64,000 nucleotides of DNA from positions 95,325,861 through 95,389,860 of the forward strand of contig NC_084474.1 of assembly GCF_027409185.1 (NCBI RefSeq). The letters are read 5' to 3'. The stretch is from Cynocephalus volans. Its lineage: Eukaryota; Chordata; Mammalia; Dermoptera; Cynocephalidae. Positions 35,191 through 47,045 of the stretch are shown piece after piece. The notes under the pieces were generated by a model. That model did not search any database, was not told the DNA's origin, and saw nothing but the letters and a program-made list of their open reading frames with translations. Made by a program: the position numbers and the translations under genes. Every line of letters begins with the position of its first letter. Position 1 is the first letter of the stretch.

Positions 35191-35608
35191 ATGACCCAGG
35201 ATTACCTACAGTCTCAACAGGAGCAAAAGGAGGGGAGAAGAGGACTTTTTCAACAGCTCCTGCCCTCTTTCCAAGCCATCTTCCAATTTGTTCCTGAGGC
35301 TAAAGACACATCCTAGCGTCAGAGAGTGACCCGGCCCCAAATGTCCACAGCACTGCCCGAGGTGGGGGGATCCTGCCTAGAGGAAGGTGACTCTGCAGAG
35401 ACAGACAAGATCAGTGATAAGATGATGGCTTGTTGCCTTTGGCAGTCAAGTGTGGCATGCTTGCTTGAATCAAGGATTCAGAAGACACAGTGACCGTAAA
35501 CCTGTGGGGTCAGGGCCAGGTGTCCAATGAGGGAGCAGGACTTTCCCCAGCTCTTGTGTCATCAAAATATGTCTTGGTATTAAAATTAATTAAAATCTAA
35601 TTCATATT

Positions 35609-36347
35609 TGTAGAGGATTATTATTTTTCTTTTTTAAAGATGACTGGTAAGGGGATCTTAACCTTTGGCTTGTTGTTGCCAGCACCATGCTCAGCCAGTA
35701 AGCAAACCGGCCATCCCTATATAGGATCTGAGCCTGTGGCCTTGGTGTTATCAGCACCGCACTCTCCCGAGTGAGACACGGGCTGGCCCTGTAGAGAACT
35801 ATTAAAGCAAATGTACTTCACAGGGCCTGGTTTTCCAAAGCCTTGCAGTTTCAAATATTGACCTTGCAAAGGACAGGAAATTTTCCTCAGGCTGTAAGTC
35901 TCTGGTGTAAGATAAAGATTTGTGGCACAGCAAGGTTGCTGGCTCAAGGACAGACTAGTTATGTAAAGTTACTAAAAAGCTGCTGGAGGGAAAAGGAATG
36001 TTTATTAAGTCAAGCCTTTGTTGCAAATTGCATTACAGAAGGTCACCTTGCTTGACTTACTGAATGTTATCAGCTTCTATTGTTAAACTTGTTAAACTGC
36101 ACTTAGCAAAACCCCACTTATGTCTCTTTCTGTAACTTGCTGGTCTGGTGAATAAATGCAGGAAGAGAACCCCAATTCATGGTTAATTTCCCAAATAGAA
36201 GGAATGCCTCACACTTGAGAGTCCTGGGATATTAACCTCTTTCTGGGGCTTCTCACTGCTCAAAAGAGATGGGCTTTGATTAATCTTTGGTGGCTCCATC
36301 ACACCCAAGGGAAAAGGGCTGACAAATCCATGGGAGGCAAAGCAACA
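35609..36347 (+). mobile_element. Solo LTR, ERV family A, copy 1 (SINE nested)
   Basis: The LTR runs TG...CA with the 6-bp duplication CATATT on both sides (35603-35608 and 36348-36353). It has AATAAA at 36151-36156. It aligns over its whole length with the minus-strand copies at 52694 and 61638. Without the nested SINE and its duplication it is about 558 bp. A 6-bp duplication points to a class II (ERVK/beta-like) integrase. No internal viral genes remain. Confidence 0.88.
35624..35789 (-). mobile_element. Dimeric tRNA-Ile SINE (CYN-like), copy A
   Basis: The reverse-orientation SINE starts with a T-rich tail, then two tRNA-Ile-like units ending at the + strand text 'cacgggctggccc'. It is flanked by imperfect 15-bp duplications (tgtagaggattatta at 35609-35623 and tgtagagaactatta at 35790-35804), which are the first bases of the LTR. 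Confidence 0.88.
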
Positions 36348-36349
36348 CA

Positions 36350-36620
36350 TATTTATCAAATAGCATCTACTGCTAAGCCCTGGGATGGGCACCAGGGGCC
36401 CAGGAGAAAACCAGACAGTCAAGTTCCCCAGCCCCACAGAGCTTCAAGCCCAGAGTATGGCACCAATCCAAGTGATTGCAGGTGATTACAGGTTAGAGAC
36501 AGAAGGTATAGCATGGTAAGGGACCCGAACAAGAAGGGCTCTCTGAGGAGGGGACATTGTACCTGAGACCAGGGGAAGAGCATGTGTGCTCAGTGGGCCG
36601 CTGACTCCCAGTAAGCAACA
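36350..36620 (+). mobile_element. L2-like relic
   Basis: 'actgctaagccctgggatgg' then 'gcaccaggggcccaggagaaaaccagacagtcaag' has the usual order of this ancient repeat class. It is diverged. Confidence 0.4.
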
Positions 36621-37018
36621 AGGATGCAGCGGAGCCAGGGACATGGGCATTATCCACCCAACCATCCCATAGGAAGGAGGAAGGGCAGGAGAGCTGGAGG
36701 CCAAGACAGCTCGGAAAAATCGCTTCTCATGGAAGCCAAAGGGAAGGGACAAGCTTTTCTTCCTTTACGGGAAATAACCCAATTGTTTCTGGCAGTTTCT
36801 GCATCCGTGCATCCAGCCCCCTCCCCTACACCCACGGCACCGTTTCCTGTTACCCTGCAATAAGTGGGCTCAGTCAGTCGAGTTCGCCACAAACAATCTA
36901 TGCAATGATGGTGGGAGGGAAAACAGAAAGAGAAACTTATTTAATTCTTTTGTATGAACATTAAATCATACGGATCAGTTCACATGTCATACAGTACAGT
37001 TGATGTATTTAAATGTGA
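36620..37018. other. Unassigned intergenic DNA
   Basis: No gene or confident repeat is seen in this stretch before the CA array. Confidence 0.3.
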
Positions 37019-37061
37019 TACACACACACACACACACACATACACACACACACACACAGGA
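37019..37061 (+). repeat. (CA)n microsatellite
   Basis: About 20 CA units with one TA interruption, directly followed by the minisatellite. Confidence 0.95.
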
Positions 37062-37079
37062 GAGCTGCATGCAGCTCTG

Positions 37080-37365
37080 TTTCTCTGTGTCTGTGTACCT
37101 GTGCGTCTGTGTACCTGTGCGTCTGTGTACCTGTGTGTCTGTGTGTATCTGTGCATCTGTGTACCTGTGCATCTGTGTACCTGTGCGTCTGTGTGTATCT
37201 GTGTGTCTGTGTGTATCTGTGCGTCTGTGTACCTGTGTGTCTGTGTACCTGTGCGTCTGTGTGTATCTGTGCGTCTGTGTGTATCTGTGCATCTGTGTAC
37301 CTGTGCGTCTGTGTACCTATGCGTCTGTGTACCTGTGCATCTATGTATGTATCTATGTATCTACC
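37080..37365 (+). repeat. 16/18-bp minisatellite
   Basis: Tandem copies of TGTACCTGTGCGTCTG and the longer variant TGTGTATCTGTGCATCTG, with GCG/GTG/GCA changes. The low complexity leaves most frames on both strands free of stops, which explains the spurious Cys/Val-rich and Thr/His-rich frames. Confidence 0.92.
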
Positions 37366-38640
37366 AAAAACCATGGGTTCATAATAACACCTCCGAGACC
37401 CATCCAGCACCCCCAGGTTTGTGCTGCCCTTCCCCCTTTATTATGTATCACGTCGTCCTCCCACTGAAATTTGACTGTCTTCGTCCACAATATATGTGCT
37501 CAGTTCAGAGTTTTAGACTTGCTAATCCACACTTCTGTGAAAAAGAACCCTTCTGACTAGAACGTGACATTCGTGGCACGCTCTCATTGCTGTCACTGAG
37601 GGGACATATCCAAACACCGTGCTCAAGTGTCCTTGGGCTAGTTTTTGCCTCTCTTCCTTATGGTCATGGAAGAAAAATGAAAAACAGTTTGGCTTGTTTG
37701 TCTCTGTCTGTATTTCATAAAAGGATTTCCCCTCTATCGCTTTCCATTCATAGCAAGTTTATTTGCTTTTCTTTCCATTAACTGGTGACCACAGTAAGAT
37801 TTGTAGAGAAAGCTGTGCCGCAGGTGGTGACCAGCTGTCCCCAGCCTGTCATAACCAACCTGATTATCTTCCGCTTTGTCCTTCTGGCACATCTTGTCTC
37901 AAAAGTGAGCAGATGGCTGTCTTCTCTCTCATTTCCCCTTTCTGACACAAAAGTGAGCATAGTATAGATATTGTTTTTTTTCAGAACCAGAACCCAAAAC
38001 CATTCTTTGTTACAGTATTAGTTTGTGATGACTGTATGAAGACATTAATTTCAGGAGGAAATAAGTTTCCAGCTTAAAAATTCACATACAGCCCCAATAT
38101 AACAATAGATTTATAAAAGTAAATCCTGAAAGGGTGCAGAAGTTTCTGCTGGGCAGGTTGGCAAGAGATAAGTCAGAAACTCATGAATTTAATGAATGAC
38201 ACTGAACGTGCCTCTCCTAGAAAAAAGTTGCCAAATGCATTTCTTGACTCTACTGTTGATAAGAATGGCCTGTCTGATACTCAGTACAAGGTGAGCATGT
38301 TTCCAGACCAAACGTCGAAATCAGTTAGGTTTTCAGGTTCCAAACTGACAGCGGCCACTGATCCCTGGGACTTCAGATTCTATGTCTGCTGCAGCACTGC
38401 TGCCTTGGGGGGGCACAGAACATCCTATGGGCAAAGCTGCCCTGCAGCCAGCTCTGGACTGAGCTGCTGATCACCCTTCCCTGGCACTCAGGGCTCCAGG
38501 CCTCAAAGAAGCGGTGCCCTGCCTTTTCACTGATCTGCAACTGTGCAGGGGAGGCTGCTCCCACCTTCAGGACGCTGCGCTGAGCCTGCCGTCTATGTCA
38601 CAGCTAGAGTGGACACCTGCACGCTGTTTGGTGGCTTTGC
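37365..38640. other. Unassigned intergenic DNA
   Basis: AT-rich with no intact gene and no repeat that I can name with confidence. Confidence 0.3.
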
Positions 38641-39063
38641 TTTCCTCACTTAGCAAGATATTTTGGAAATCACCCCACAACTGTTCACAGACACAGTGCA
38701 CCAGCACAGGACCCCCACTTATTCAGCCTCCCTCCCATGTAGCCATCCAGGCTGTTTCTAGTATTTTGCAATTGATGCCAGAGGAGAGGGTCTGGGAGGC
38801 CCAATAGCTGGCCTCAACCCACCCCACGCCCTTACCAGGTTCTAGACTCTGCCACAGGAAAAAATTCAATAGCAGAGTCACAGTAGAGAACTCACAGTGA
38901 GAACAGGTCTAATGTAACGAATAAGAGATATGGACTTCCAGAGACTGAGCATGGTCCACTCCAAGTTTAACACAAAAGTAAGGAATACACACTTAAAGTT
39001 TAGCACAGACTGCAGGCTGCCTGGGGAGAGTGAGCAGCTGCTCACTGAAAGTAAGTTTGATAC
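38640..39063. other. L1-like antisense patch, then target DNA of the young L1
   Basis: About 38640-38790 ('cccatgtagccatccaggctg' and 'tttgcaattgatgcc' type text) resembles an antisense L1 3' end. About 38860-39063 is the sequence into which the L1 at 39080 inserted, and it continues after 45907. Confidence 0.45.
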
Positions 39064-39079
39064 AAAAAGAAAGCATATG

Positions 39080-40536
39080 GCCTCTTGCCATCTCTTAAGG
39101 GAGGACCGCTGCTGGTGGCCGGTCGTGGGGGCTGAACGCCACTTTGCCCCCGGCAGGAGAGGCTGCCTCATTTACAGGCAACAGCTTTGAAGTGTGGAGC
39201 AGGAAAAGAACTTTTCTTAGCTGCAAAAGCGAGTCTCTAAACAGGGAACATGGCGCCAGGGCTGCTGTGAATGCAGACAGGATCCCGGAGGCCTGGGCCG
39301 CGCTGAAGGCGGCCAGCTGCCCTATTCAGGATTCGAGGTTTCAGGCCGGCATTAAAGAAGATTCCTGGGAGCGCCCGAGCCGCGCCGCGGGACCAACTGA
39401 ACAGCCCGAGGCGGCAGCGGCCGAGAACAGGGAAGGCGACAAACCAGAGGCAGAGAGTGAGCACCCAACCTGGCACAACCCTGTGAGTGACCCCTGGACC
39501 AGCCCTGCTCGGGGGGCTGACGCCCACCCGGCTCCCGCCTGCATCACCAGGTCACTCACTGCCCCGGGGCTGCCTCCATTTTCCCAGGTGCCGGCAGCTC
39601 CGGCCCGGCTCGGCTCAGCTCCTCACTGAGCCTTCCCACTTGCTTGCCCCGGCGCGGGGCTTCCCGGGGCCTGCGGGCCGGCCTCTCCTCCCACTCCCTC
39701 CATGGTTCTCTGGTGGGGCTGGTGGCATGGGGCGCCCCCGGCCAGTGTTGGGAGGGCAAGGAAGTACGGGCGAGGCCGACTGTCACTCCACCAAACCCTG
39801 GACTCTGGCCCCTGGTAAACTTCCTGTTACTGGGAGGCAGATACCATCTCTGTGGCCACCAGTTCGGATAAATGCCTAACCAATTTCTGGTTGGGAATAG
39901 TGAGGTAGGAGAGTTGCCAGTCCACTTGAACCTGCCGGAGAGCTGTCTGCAGGGGGGCGCTAGACTCGGTCCATGCTGGGGGTATACAAAGGTGAACAAG
40001 TCCCAAGAAAGATCTACACAGTGCTGCAAAGGCACCCAGAGCGACCGGTCATCTGTGCCTACCAGAAACCTGGTAGACTTCCTGGGCAAGGTGGTGCCGA
40101 GCAGGGTCTTGAAGGCCCAGCTGATAGACAATGGTTGCTGAAGACACGCCCCAGCCCAGCACAGTGCGCACAGAGTGGGGAGACGTGCGGCCAGGGAGGT
40201 GGAGACTCGACAGAAACCACACACCCTGTGGGGTCGCCACTGCACGATCCAACAGCCTGGGCCAGAGCACACGGAACAGGGAGAAGTCCTGCACGGAAAG
40301 TGAAAGCTCAACAGAGATCACACACCCTGTGGTACGTGATCCACCAGCCCAGCAGAGTCCAAGCTGACCAGAAAGGTGGCTCCCTGGAGAGGCCCAAGAC
40401 CCGAGGCAACCACACACACAAGGCACTAGAGGCCAACTGAGCAGTCACGGAGGGAGCCATATGAAATTGGCAACCACAGCAACATCTTAGTTAGTCAATA
40501 GTCTCAAACCGGTGGACTGTGAAACCCTCTGCCACA
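39080..40536 (+). promoter_or_regulatory. L1 5' UTR / internal promoter
   Basis: About 1.46 kb, CpG-rich between 39120 and 39780, with a diverged direct repeat around two 'cacaccctgtgg' motifs (40222 and 40322). In L1 elements this region drives transcription. Confidence 0.7.
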
Positions 40537-41522
40537 ATGAATAAACATCAAAAAAACAGATACCAGAAATACAAAAAATCAAGAAAGTACACCACCAAAA
40601 GTTAATAAATCTCAAATTCTAGATCCTATAGAACAAGAAGCCCTTGAAATGACTGACAAGGAATTTCGAGTGATAATTCTAAGGAAACTGAATGAGATAC
40701 AAGAAAACTCAGCTAGACATCATGATGAAATGAGGAAAAGTATCCAGGATCTGAAAGAGGAAATGTACAAGGAAATCAATGTCCTGGAAAAAAAAAAATG
40801 TAGCAGAACTTGCTGAACTAAAGAAGTTATTCAGCGAAATCAAAAACACAATGGAGAGTTTAACCAGCAGGCTTGTCGAAGTCGAAGAGAGAACCTCTGA
40901 ACTTGAAGATGGGCTGTTTGAAATAACACAAGCAGACAAAAAGAAAGAAAAAAGAATCAAAGACATTGAAGAAAATCTGAGAGAGATATCAGACAACCTT
41001 AAGCGCTCAAATGTCCGAGTCATGGGTATTCCAGAAGGGGAGGAAAATGGAGATTCCATTGAAAACATATTCAACAAAATAGTGGCAGAAAACTTCCCAG
41101 GTATAGGAAAAGTCACAGATCTTCAGATCTAGGAAGCTCAACGATCTCCAAACATATTCAACCCAAAAAGGCCTTTTCCAAGACATGTCATAGTCAAATT
41201 GGCAAAACTCAGAGACAAAGAGAGAATCTTAAAAGCTGCAAGAGAGAAGCATCAAATCACCTATAAGGGAGCCCCAATCAGGCTAACATCAGACTTTTCA
41301 TCACAAACCCTAAAAGCGAGAAAGGAATGGGAGGATATATTCAAAATACTAAAAGACAAATATTGCCAGCCAAGAATACTCTACCCTGCAAGGCTATCCT
41401 TCCGAAATGAAGGGCAAATAGTATATTTCTCAGACAAACAAAAACTGCGGGAGTTCACTACCACACGACCACCCTTACAAGAAATCCTCAAGGGAGTACT
41501 GAGTTTGGTTCCTGAAAAATAA
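40537..41522 (+). pseudogene. L1 ORF1 (RNA-binding protein), broken
   Basis: The ATG at 40537 leads to a stop after 22 codons (40603). The coding text then continues in another frame and shifts again at an A-run near 40790. It next shows the coiled-coil (EERTSELEDGLFEI) and RRM start (NVRVMGIPEGEE), reaches a TAG at 41130-41132 and resumes in the same frame to the natural stop at 41522. L1 ORF1 normally makes a trimeric nucleic-acid chaperone. This copy cannot make it. Confidence 0.85.
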
Positions 41523-41709
41523 CTACCACTGCCATAAAAACCCAAGAAAAATCAAAACCCACTAGTATAATAAAAATGGCATTCATGAAGAGAAAACAAA
41601 CAAACAAAAAGGCTATCTACAACCCAAGGAACCCACAAACACAGAAACCAAACAGTAAATCAGAAAGCAAGGAACAAAAGACACCTAAGACAACCAAACA
41701 ACCAATAAA

Positions 41710-44700
41710 ATGCTAGGAATAAATCAACACCTTTCAATAACAACTCTTAATGTAAAAGGCTTAAATTCCCCAATCAAAGACACAGACTGGCTGACTGGAT
41801 CAAAAAGGAGGACCCAACTATATGCTGCCTACAAGAGACCCACCTCACCCATAAAGATTCACATAGACTAAGAGTGAAAGGATGGAAAAAGATTTACCAT
41901 GCAAACAGAAAAGAAAAACGAGCTGGAGTAGCTATTCTTATATCTGACAAAATAGACTTTAAACTAAAAACCATAAAAAGAGACAATGAGGGACACTACA
42001 TAATGATAAAAGGACTGATCCATCAAGAAGATATAACAATCATAAATATGTACGCACCCAATGTTGGAGCAGCCAGATTTATAAAACAAACTATATCAGA
42101 CCTAAAGAAGGAAATAGACACTAATACCATAATAGCAGGGGACCTGAACACCCCACTGTCAATATTAGACAGATCATCTAGGCAAAGAATCAGTAGAGAA
42201 ACACAAGATCTAAACAAGACTCTAGACCAATTGGAATTGGCAGATATCTACAGAGCATTCCATCCAACAACCTCAGAATATTCATTCTTCTCATCAGCAC
42301 GTGGATCATTCTCCAGGATTGATCACATAATAGGTCACAAATCAAGTCTCAATAAATTCAAAAAAATTGGAATTATCCCATGTATCTTCTCAGACCACAA
42401 TGGATTAAAACTAGAAATTAATAACAAACGAAACTCTGGAAACTATACAAACACATGGAAATTAAACAGCATTCTACATAATGACATATGGGTCCAAGAA
42501 GAAATCAAGCAGGAAATCAAAAAATTTATTGAAACTAATGAAAACAATGATACATCATACCAAAACCTGTGGGATACTGCAAAAGCAGTATTAAGGGGGA
42601 AATTTATTGCATTAAATGCTCACTTCAGAAGAATGGAAAGATGGCAAATGAACAACCTAACACTTCACCTTAAGGAACTAGAAAAACAAGAACAATCCAA
42701 ACCTAAAGTTAGCAGACGGAAAGAAATCATTAAGATCAGAGCAGAACTGAATGAAATTGAAAACCAAAAAACAATTCAAAAGATCAATGAATCAAAAAGT
42801 TGGTTTTTTGAAAATATAAATAAAATTGACAAACCATTAGCATGGCTAACAAAAAAAAGAAGAGAGAAGACTCAAATAACAAAAATTAGAAATGAAAAAG
42901 GCAATATTACAACTGATTCATCTGAAATACAAGGAATCATTCGAGACTACTATAAACAACTATACGCCAACAAATTTGAAAATCTGGAGGAAACGGATAA
43001 ATTTCTGGACACACACAAGCTCCCAAAACTGAACCATGAAGACGTAGAAAATTTGAACAGACCAATAACAATAAAGGAGATTGAAGCTGTTATCAGAAGG
43101 CTCCCAACAAAGAAAAGCCCAGGACCAGATGGATTCACAGCAGAATTTTACCAAACATTCAAAGAGGAATTGACACCAATTCTTTACAAACTATTCCAAA
43201 AGATTGAAACAGACGCAAACCTCCCAAACTCATTCTATGAAGCAAACATCATCCTGATACCAAAACCAGGTAAAGATATAACCAAAAAAGAAAACTACAG
43301 GCCGATATCCTTGATGAATATAGATGCAAAAATCCTCACTAAAATACTAGCAAACAGAATACAGCAACACATACGAAAAATTATTCATCACGATCAAGTG
43401 GGATTCATCCCAGGGATGCAAGGTTGGTTCAACATACGCAAATCAATAAATGTGATACACCATATTAATAAACTCAAACACAAGGACCATATGATCATCT
43501 CTATAGATGCTGAAAAAGCATTTGATAAAGTTCAGCACTCATTCATGACAAAGACCCTCTATAAGTTAGGTATAGAGGGAAAGTATCTCAACATAATTAA
43601 AGCCATATATGACAAACCCACTGCCAATATCATCCTGAATGGGGAAAAGCTGAAAGCTTTTCCTTTAAGAACAGGAACTAGACAAGGATGCCCACTCTCA
43701 CCACTCCTATTCAACATAGTGTTGGAAGTACTAGGCAGAGCAATCAGAGAAGAGAAGGAAATAAAGGGCATCCAGATTGGAAAAGATGAAGTCAAACTGT
43801 CCCTGTTTGCAGATGACATGATCCTATATATCGAACAGCCTAAAACCTCTACAAAAAAACTGTTGGAATTGATAAATGATTTCAGCACAGTAGCAGGATA
43901 CAAAATCAACACACAAAAATCAGTAGCATTTCTTTTCTCCAATAGTGAACATGCAGAACGAGAAATCAAGAAAGCCTGCCCATTTACAATAGCCACCAAA
44001 AAATAAAATACTTAGGAATTGAGTTAACCAAGGAGGTGAAAAATCTCTATAATGAGAACTACAAACCACTGCTGAGAGAAATTAGAGAGGATACAAGAAG
44101 ATGGAAAGATATTCCATGCTCTTGGATTGGAAGAATCAACATAGTGAAAATGTCCATACTACCCAAAGTGATATACAAATTCAATGCAATCCCCATCAAA
44201 ATTCCAAAGACATTTTTCTCAGAAATGGAAAAAACTATTCAGACATTTATATGGAACAATAAAAGACCACGCATAGCCAAAGCAATGCTCAGCAAAAAAA
44301 ATAAAGCTGGAGGCATAACAGTACCTGACTTTAAGCTATACTACAAAGCTATAATAACCAAAACAGTATGGTACTGGCATAAAAACAGACACACTGATCA
44401 ATGGAATAGAATAGAGAATCCAGAAATCAACCCACACACTTACTGCCATCTGATCCTTGACAAAGGCACCAAGCCTATTCACTGGGGAAGGGACTGCCTC
44501 TTCAGCAAATGGTGCTGGGATAACTGGATATCCATATGCAGGAGAATGAAACTAGATCCATACCTCTCATCGTATACTAAAATCAACTCAAAATGGATTA
44601 AGGATTTAAATATACACCCTGAAACAATAAAACTTCTTAAAGAAAACATAGGAGAAACACTTCAGGAAATAGGACTGGACACAGACTTCATGAATACGAC

Positions 44701-45535
44701 CCCAAAAGCACGGGCAACCAAAGGAAAAATAAACAAATGGGATTATATCAAACTAAAAAGCTTCTGCACAGCAAAAGAAACAATTAACAGAGTTAAAAGA
44801 CAACCAACAGAGTGGGAGAAAATATTTGCAAAATATACATCTGACAAGGGACTAATATCCAGAATATATAAGGAACTCAAACAACTTTACAAGAAGAAAA
44901 AAAGCAACCCAATTAAAAAATGGGCAAAAAAGCTAAGTAGGCATTTCTCTAAGGAAGATATACAAATGGCCAACAGACATATGAAAAAATGCTCAACATC
45001 ACTCAGCATCCGGGAAATGCAAATCAAAACCACACTGAGATACCATCTAACCCCAGTTAGGATGGCTAAAATCCAAAAGACCCTGAACGATAAATGCTGG
45101 CGAGGTTGCGGAGAAAAAGGAACTCTCATACATTGTTGGTGGGACTGCAAAATGGTGCAGCCTCTATGGAAAATGGTATGGAGGTTGCTCAAACAGTTGC
45201 AGATAGATCTACCATACGACCCAGCTATCCCACTGTTGGGAATACACCCAGATGAATGGAAGTCATCAAGTCGAAGGTATACCTGTTCCCCAATGTTCAT
45301 CGCAGCACTCTTTACAATAGCCAAGAGTTGGAACCAGCCCAAATGTCCATCATCAGATGAGTGGATACGGAAAATGTGGTACATCTACACAATGGAATAC
45401 TACTCAGCTATAAAAACGAATGAAATATTGCCATTTGCAACAACATGGATGGACCTTGAGAGAATTATATTAAGTGAAACAAGTCAGGCACAGAAAGAGA
45501 AATACCACATGTTCTCACTTATTGGTGGGAGCTAA
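41710..45535 (+). pseudogene. L1 ORF2 (endonuclease/reverse transcriptase), two frameshifts
   Basis: It spans 3826 bp, the normal length for about 1275 codons less two bases. The frame is lost once near 41780 and again in an A-run near 44000, splitting it into a short N-terminal piece, a 710-codon piece and a 499-codon piece. Visible parts are the endonuclease residues ([24 protein letters not shown]), the reverse transcriptase core ([16 protein letters not shown] with an intact FADD box) and the C-terminal Cys/His motif (CWRGC and HCWWDC). Apart from the two shifts the frame is largely preserved, so decay is recent. Confidence 0.9.
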
Positions 45536-45750
45536 AAATTAATATATAAATTCACACACACAAAAAAAAAAAAACGGGGGGGGGGGAGAAGATATAACAA
45601 CCACAATTACTTGAAGTTGATACGACAAGCAAACAGAAAGGACATTGTTGGGGGGGAGGGGGGAGGGAGGAGGGAGGGAGGTTTTGGTGATGGGGAGCAA
45701 TAATCAGCCACAATGTATATCGACAAAATAAAATTTAAAAAAAAAAAAAA
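45536..45750 (+). mobile_element. L1 3' UTR with G-rich tracts
   Basis: It contains a G10-type run (about 45575) and a G-rich polypurine stretch (45649-45682), then AATAAA at 45727-45732 and an A-tail. A G-rich polypurine tract is typical of mammalian L1 3' UTRs. Confidence 0.8.
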
Positions 45751-45891
45751 GAAAGAATAAGAAATCCCATTGTATGGGGAAAAAAAAGAATTTTGCTTAG
45801 AATATTTCATTTTTTTTGTAATGAACAATAGGTTTTTGAAAAATATAAACCTAGGAATAAAAACATTTATGTAACTTTTAAAAAAAGAAAG
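45751..45891 (+). other. 3'-transduced segment of the L1
   Basis: Non-L1 AT-rich sequence lies between the L1's own A-tail and the right-hand target duplication. It has its own AATAAA at 45856-45861, with an A-rich tail starting about 20 bp later. Confidence 0.8.
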
Positions 45892-45907
45892 AAAAAGAAA
45901 GCATATG

Positions 45908-46690
45908 CACCTCAGCCAGTGAAATGCAGGTTGGCCCCAGGAAAGTGGGCAGCAACCCCACCCCTGACCAGGATTCAGCTTTTATAGTTTCATTATCTAA
46001 TACATATTCATGCTATCTAATGAATAGTCAACTAAGAGGGTGGTTCTCTGTTATGTAACCTAGCCTTGCACAGGCTCACTTGGTCTCCTTTTAGGTCATG
46101 TTCATTGGTCAAATTCTATCACATGCACCAGACATATTCAAGAATATTCTGGGGAGCCAAGGGCCTCAGCCACACACACTCAACATCTGCAACCAGCCCA
46201 GCAATGACCAACGAGCTGCCACCAGAAGCACCCCAGGCTCCCACGCTGGGGTGGTGGGGGGTCAAGGGCCTCAGCCACCACCCCCTGACATCTGCATTCA
46301 GCCCAGCAATGACCGAGCCTCTGCTCGAAGCCCCCTGGTCTCCCCTGCCAGAATGAGGGGGTTACCACAGGCCTCAAACAAGCCCCGCTCCTTCCTCCTC
46401 CTTCCACCTCCTTCCACTTTATTTCCCTCCCCCTTTTCCTCTCCTGCTACCCCCCCAACTGCTCCACAACATATTAGAATGTAAAAAAACATATATTCAT
46501 AAAAAATTTTTTTAAAAATTCTGTCCTCTTTAGTGCCTCCAGTGGAAGGTCATTCAAAGCATAAACTGCACTTTACTGAGCATGTTCAGCTATTAAGTTT
46601 ATACAACCCCTCTCTACTGAGCATGCTCAGCCACTGGATTTGCATAAGCCAGAACTTTGTGGTCTCAATCTCCCCCTGCTGGTGCTTAAA
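45908..46690. other. Unassigned DNA, probable ERV-like relic
   Basis: It continues the pre-insertion sequence of the L1. A roughly 70-bp imperfect direct repeat ('agggcctcagccac' units) lies at 46160-46300. Decayed retroviral text is possible from 46500 on. No gene is seen. Confidence 0.3.
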
Positions 46691-47045
46691 ATAGGTCCAA
46701 CAAGCATCAGTAGCTCTCCTCAAGGGGAGGGCTACAGGAAGGATCTTTGGGAGGTGATTAGGTCTTGAGGTGGAGCCCTCATAATGAGATTAACACCTTG
46801 TAAGAAGAGGTCAGAGAGCTCTCTCTCTGCCCCCTCTTTCTCCAGTCTCTCTCTCCTGTCTCTCTCTTCTCGCTCTCTCCCTCCACTGTGTGAGGACACA
46901 GCAAGAAGGCACCACCTTTGAGCCCTCACCAGACACCAAAGCTGCTGCTGCCTTCATCTTGGACTTCCAGCCTCCAGAACTGTGAAAAGCAAACCCAGTC
47001 TGTAGTAGTTCATTAGAGCAGCCCCAATGGATAGAGACAGAGGTA
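46690..47045 (+). mobile_element. MaLR-type LTR relic
   Basis: 'gggaggtgattaggtcttga' and then 'gacttccagcctccagaactgtga' follow the MLT1/MST order in sense orientation. A TC-rich simple patch (46820-46880) lies inside. Confidence 0.7.

Larger units (their letters stand above)
39080..45891 (+). mobile_element. Near-full-length L1 with 3' transduction
   Basis: The order is a GC-rich 5' UTR (39080-40536), ORF1, a spacer, ORF2, a 3' UTR with G-rich tracts, a first A-tail (about 45737-45750) and about 130 bp of extra sequence ending in a second A-rich tail. It is flanked by a perfect 16-bp duplication AAAAAGAAAGCATATG at 39064-39079 and 45892-45907. The A-rich start of that duplication suits L1 endonuclease cleavage. 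Total length is 6.8 kb, so it is not 5' truncated. Few lesions imply a lineage-specific insertion, but both ORFs are broken. Confidence 0.93.

Noticed and set aside
37080-37365. CRISPR-like regular repeat
   Set aside because: Units are contiguous with no unique spacers, and the context is mammalian.
36954-37556. 200-codon Cys-rich frame and opposite Thr/His-rich frames
   Set aside because: They are translations of the CA repeat and minisatellite. Several frames on both strands are open at once.
39930-39965. CTCF-like motif in the L1 5' UTR
   Set aside because: The G-run is one base longer than the core and the site is inside a repeat, so support is weak.
40709-41116. 135-codon minus-strand frame
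   Set aside because: It is an antisense shadow of L1 ORF1.
44887-45384. 165-codon minus-strand frame
   Set aside because: It is an antisense shadow of the L1 ORF2 C-terminal part.
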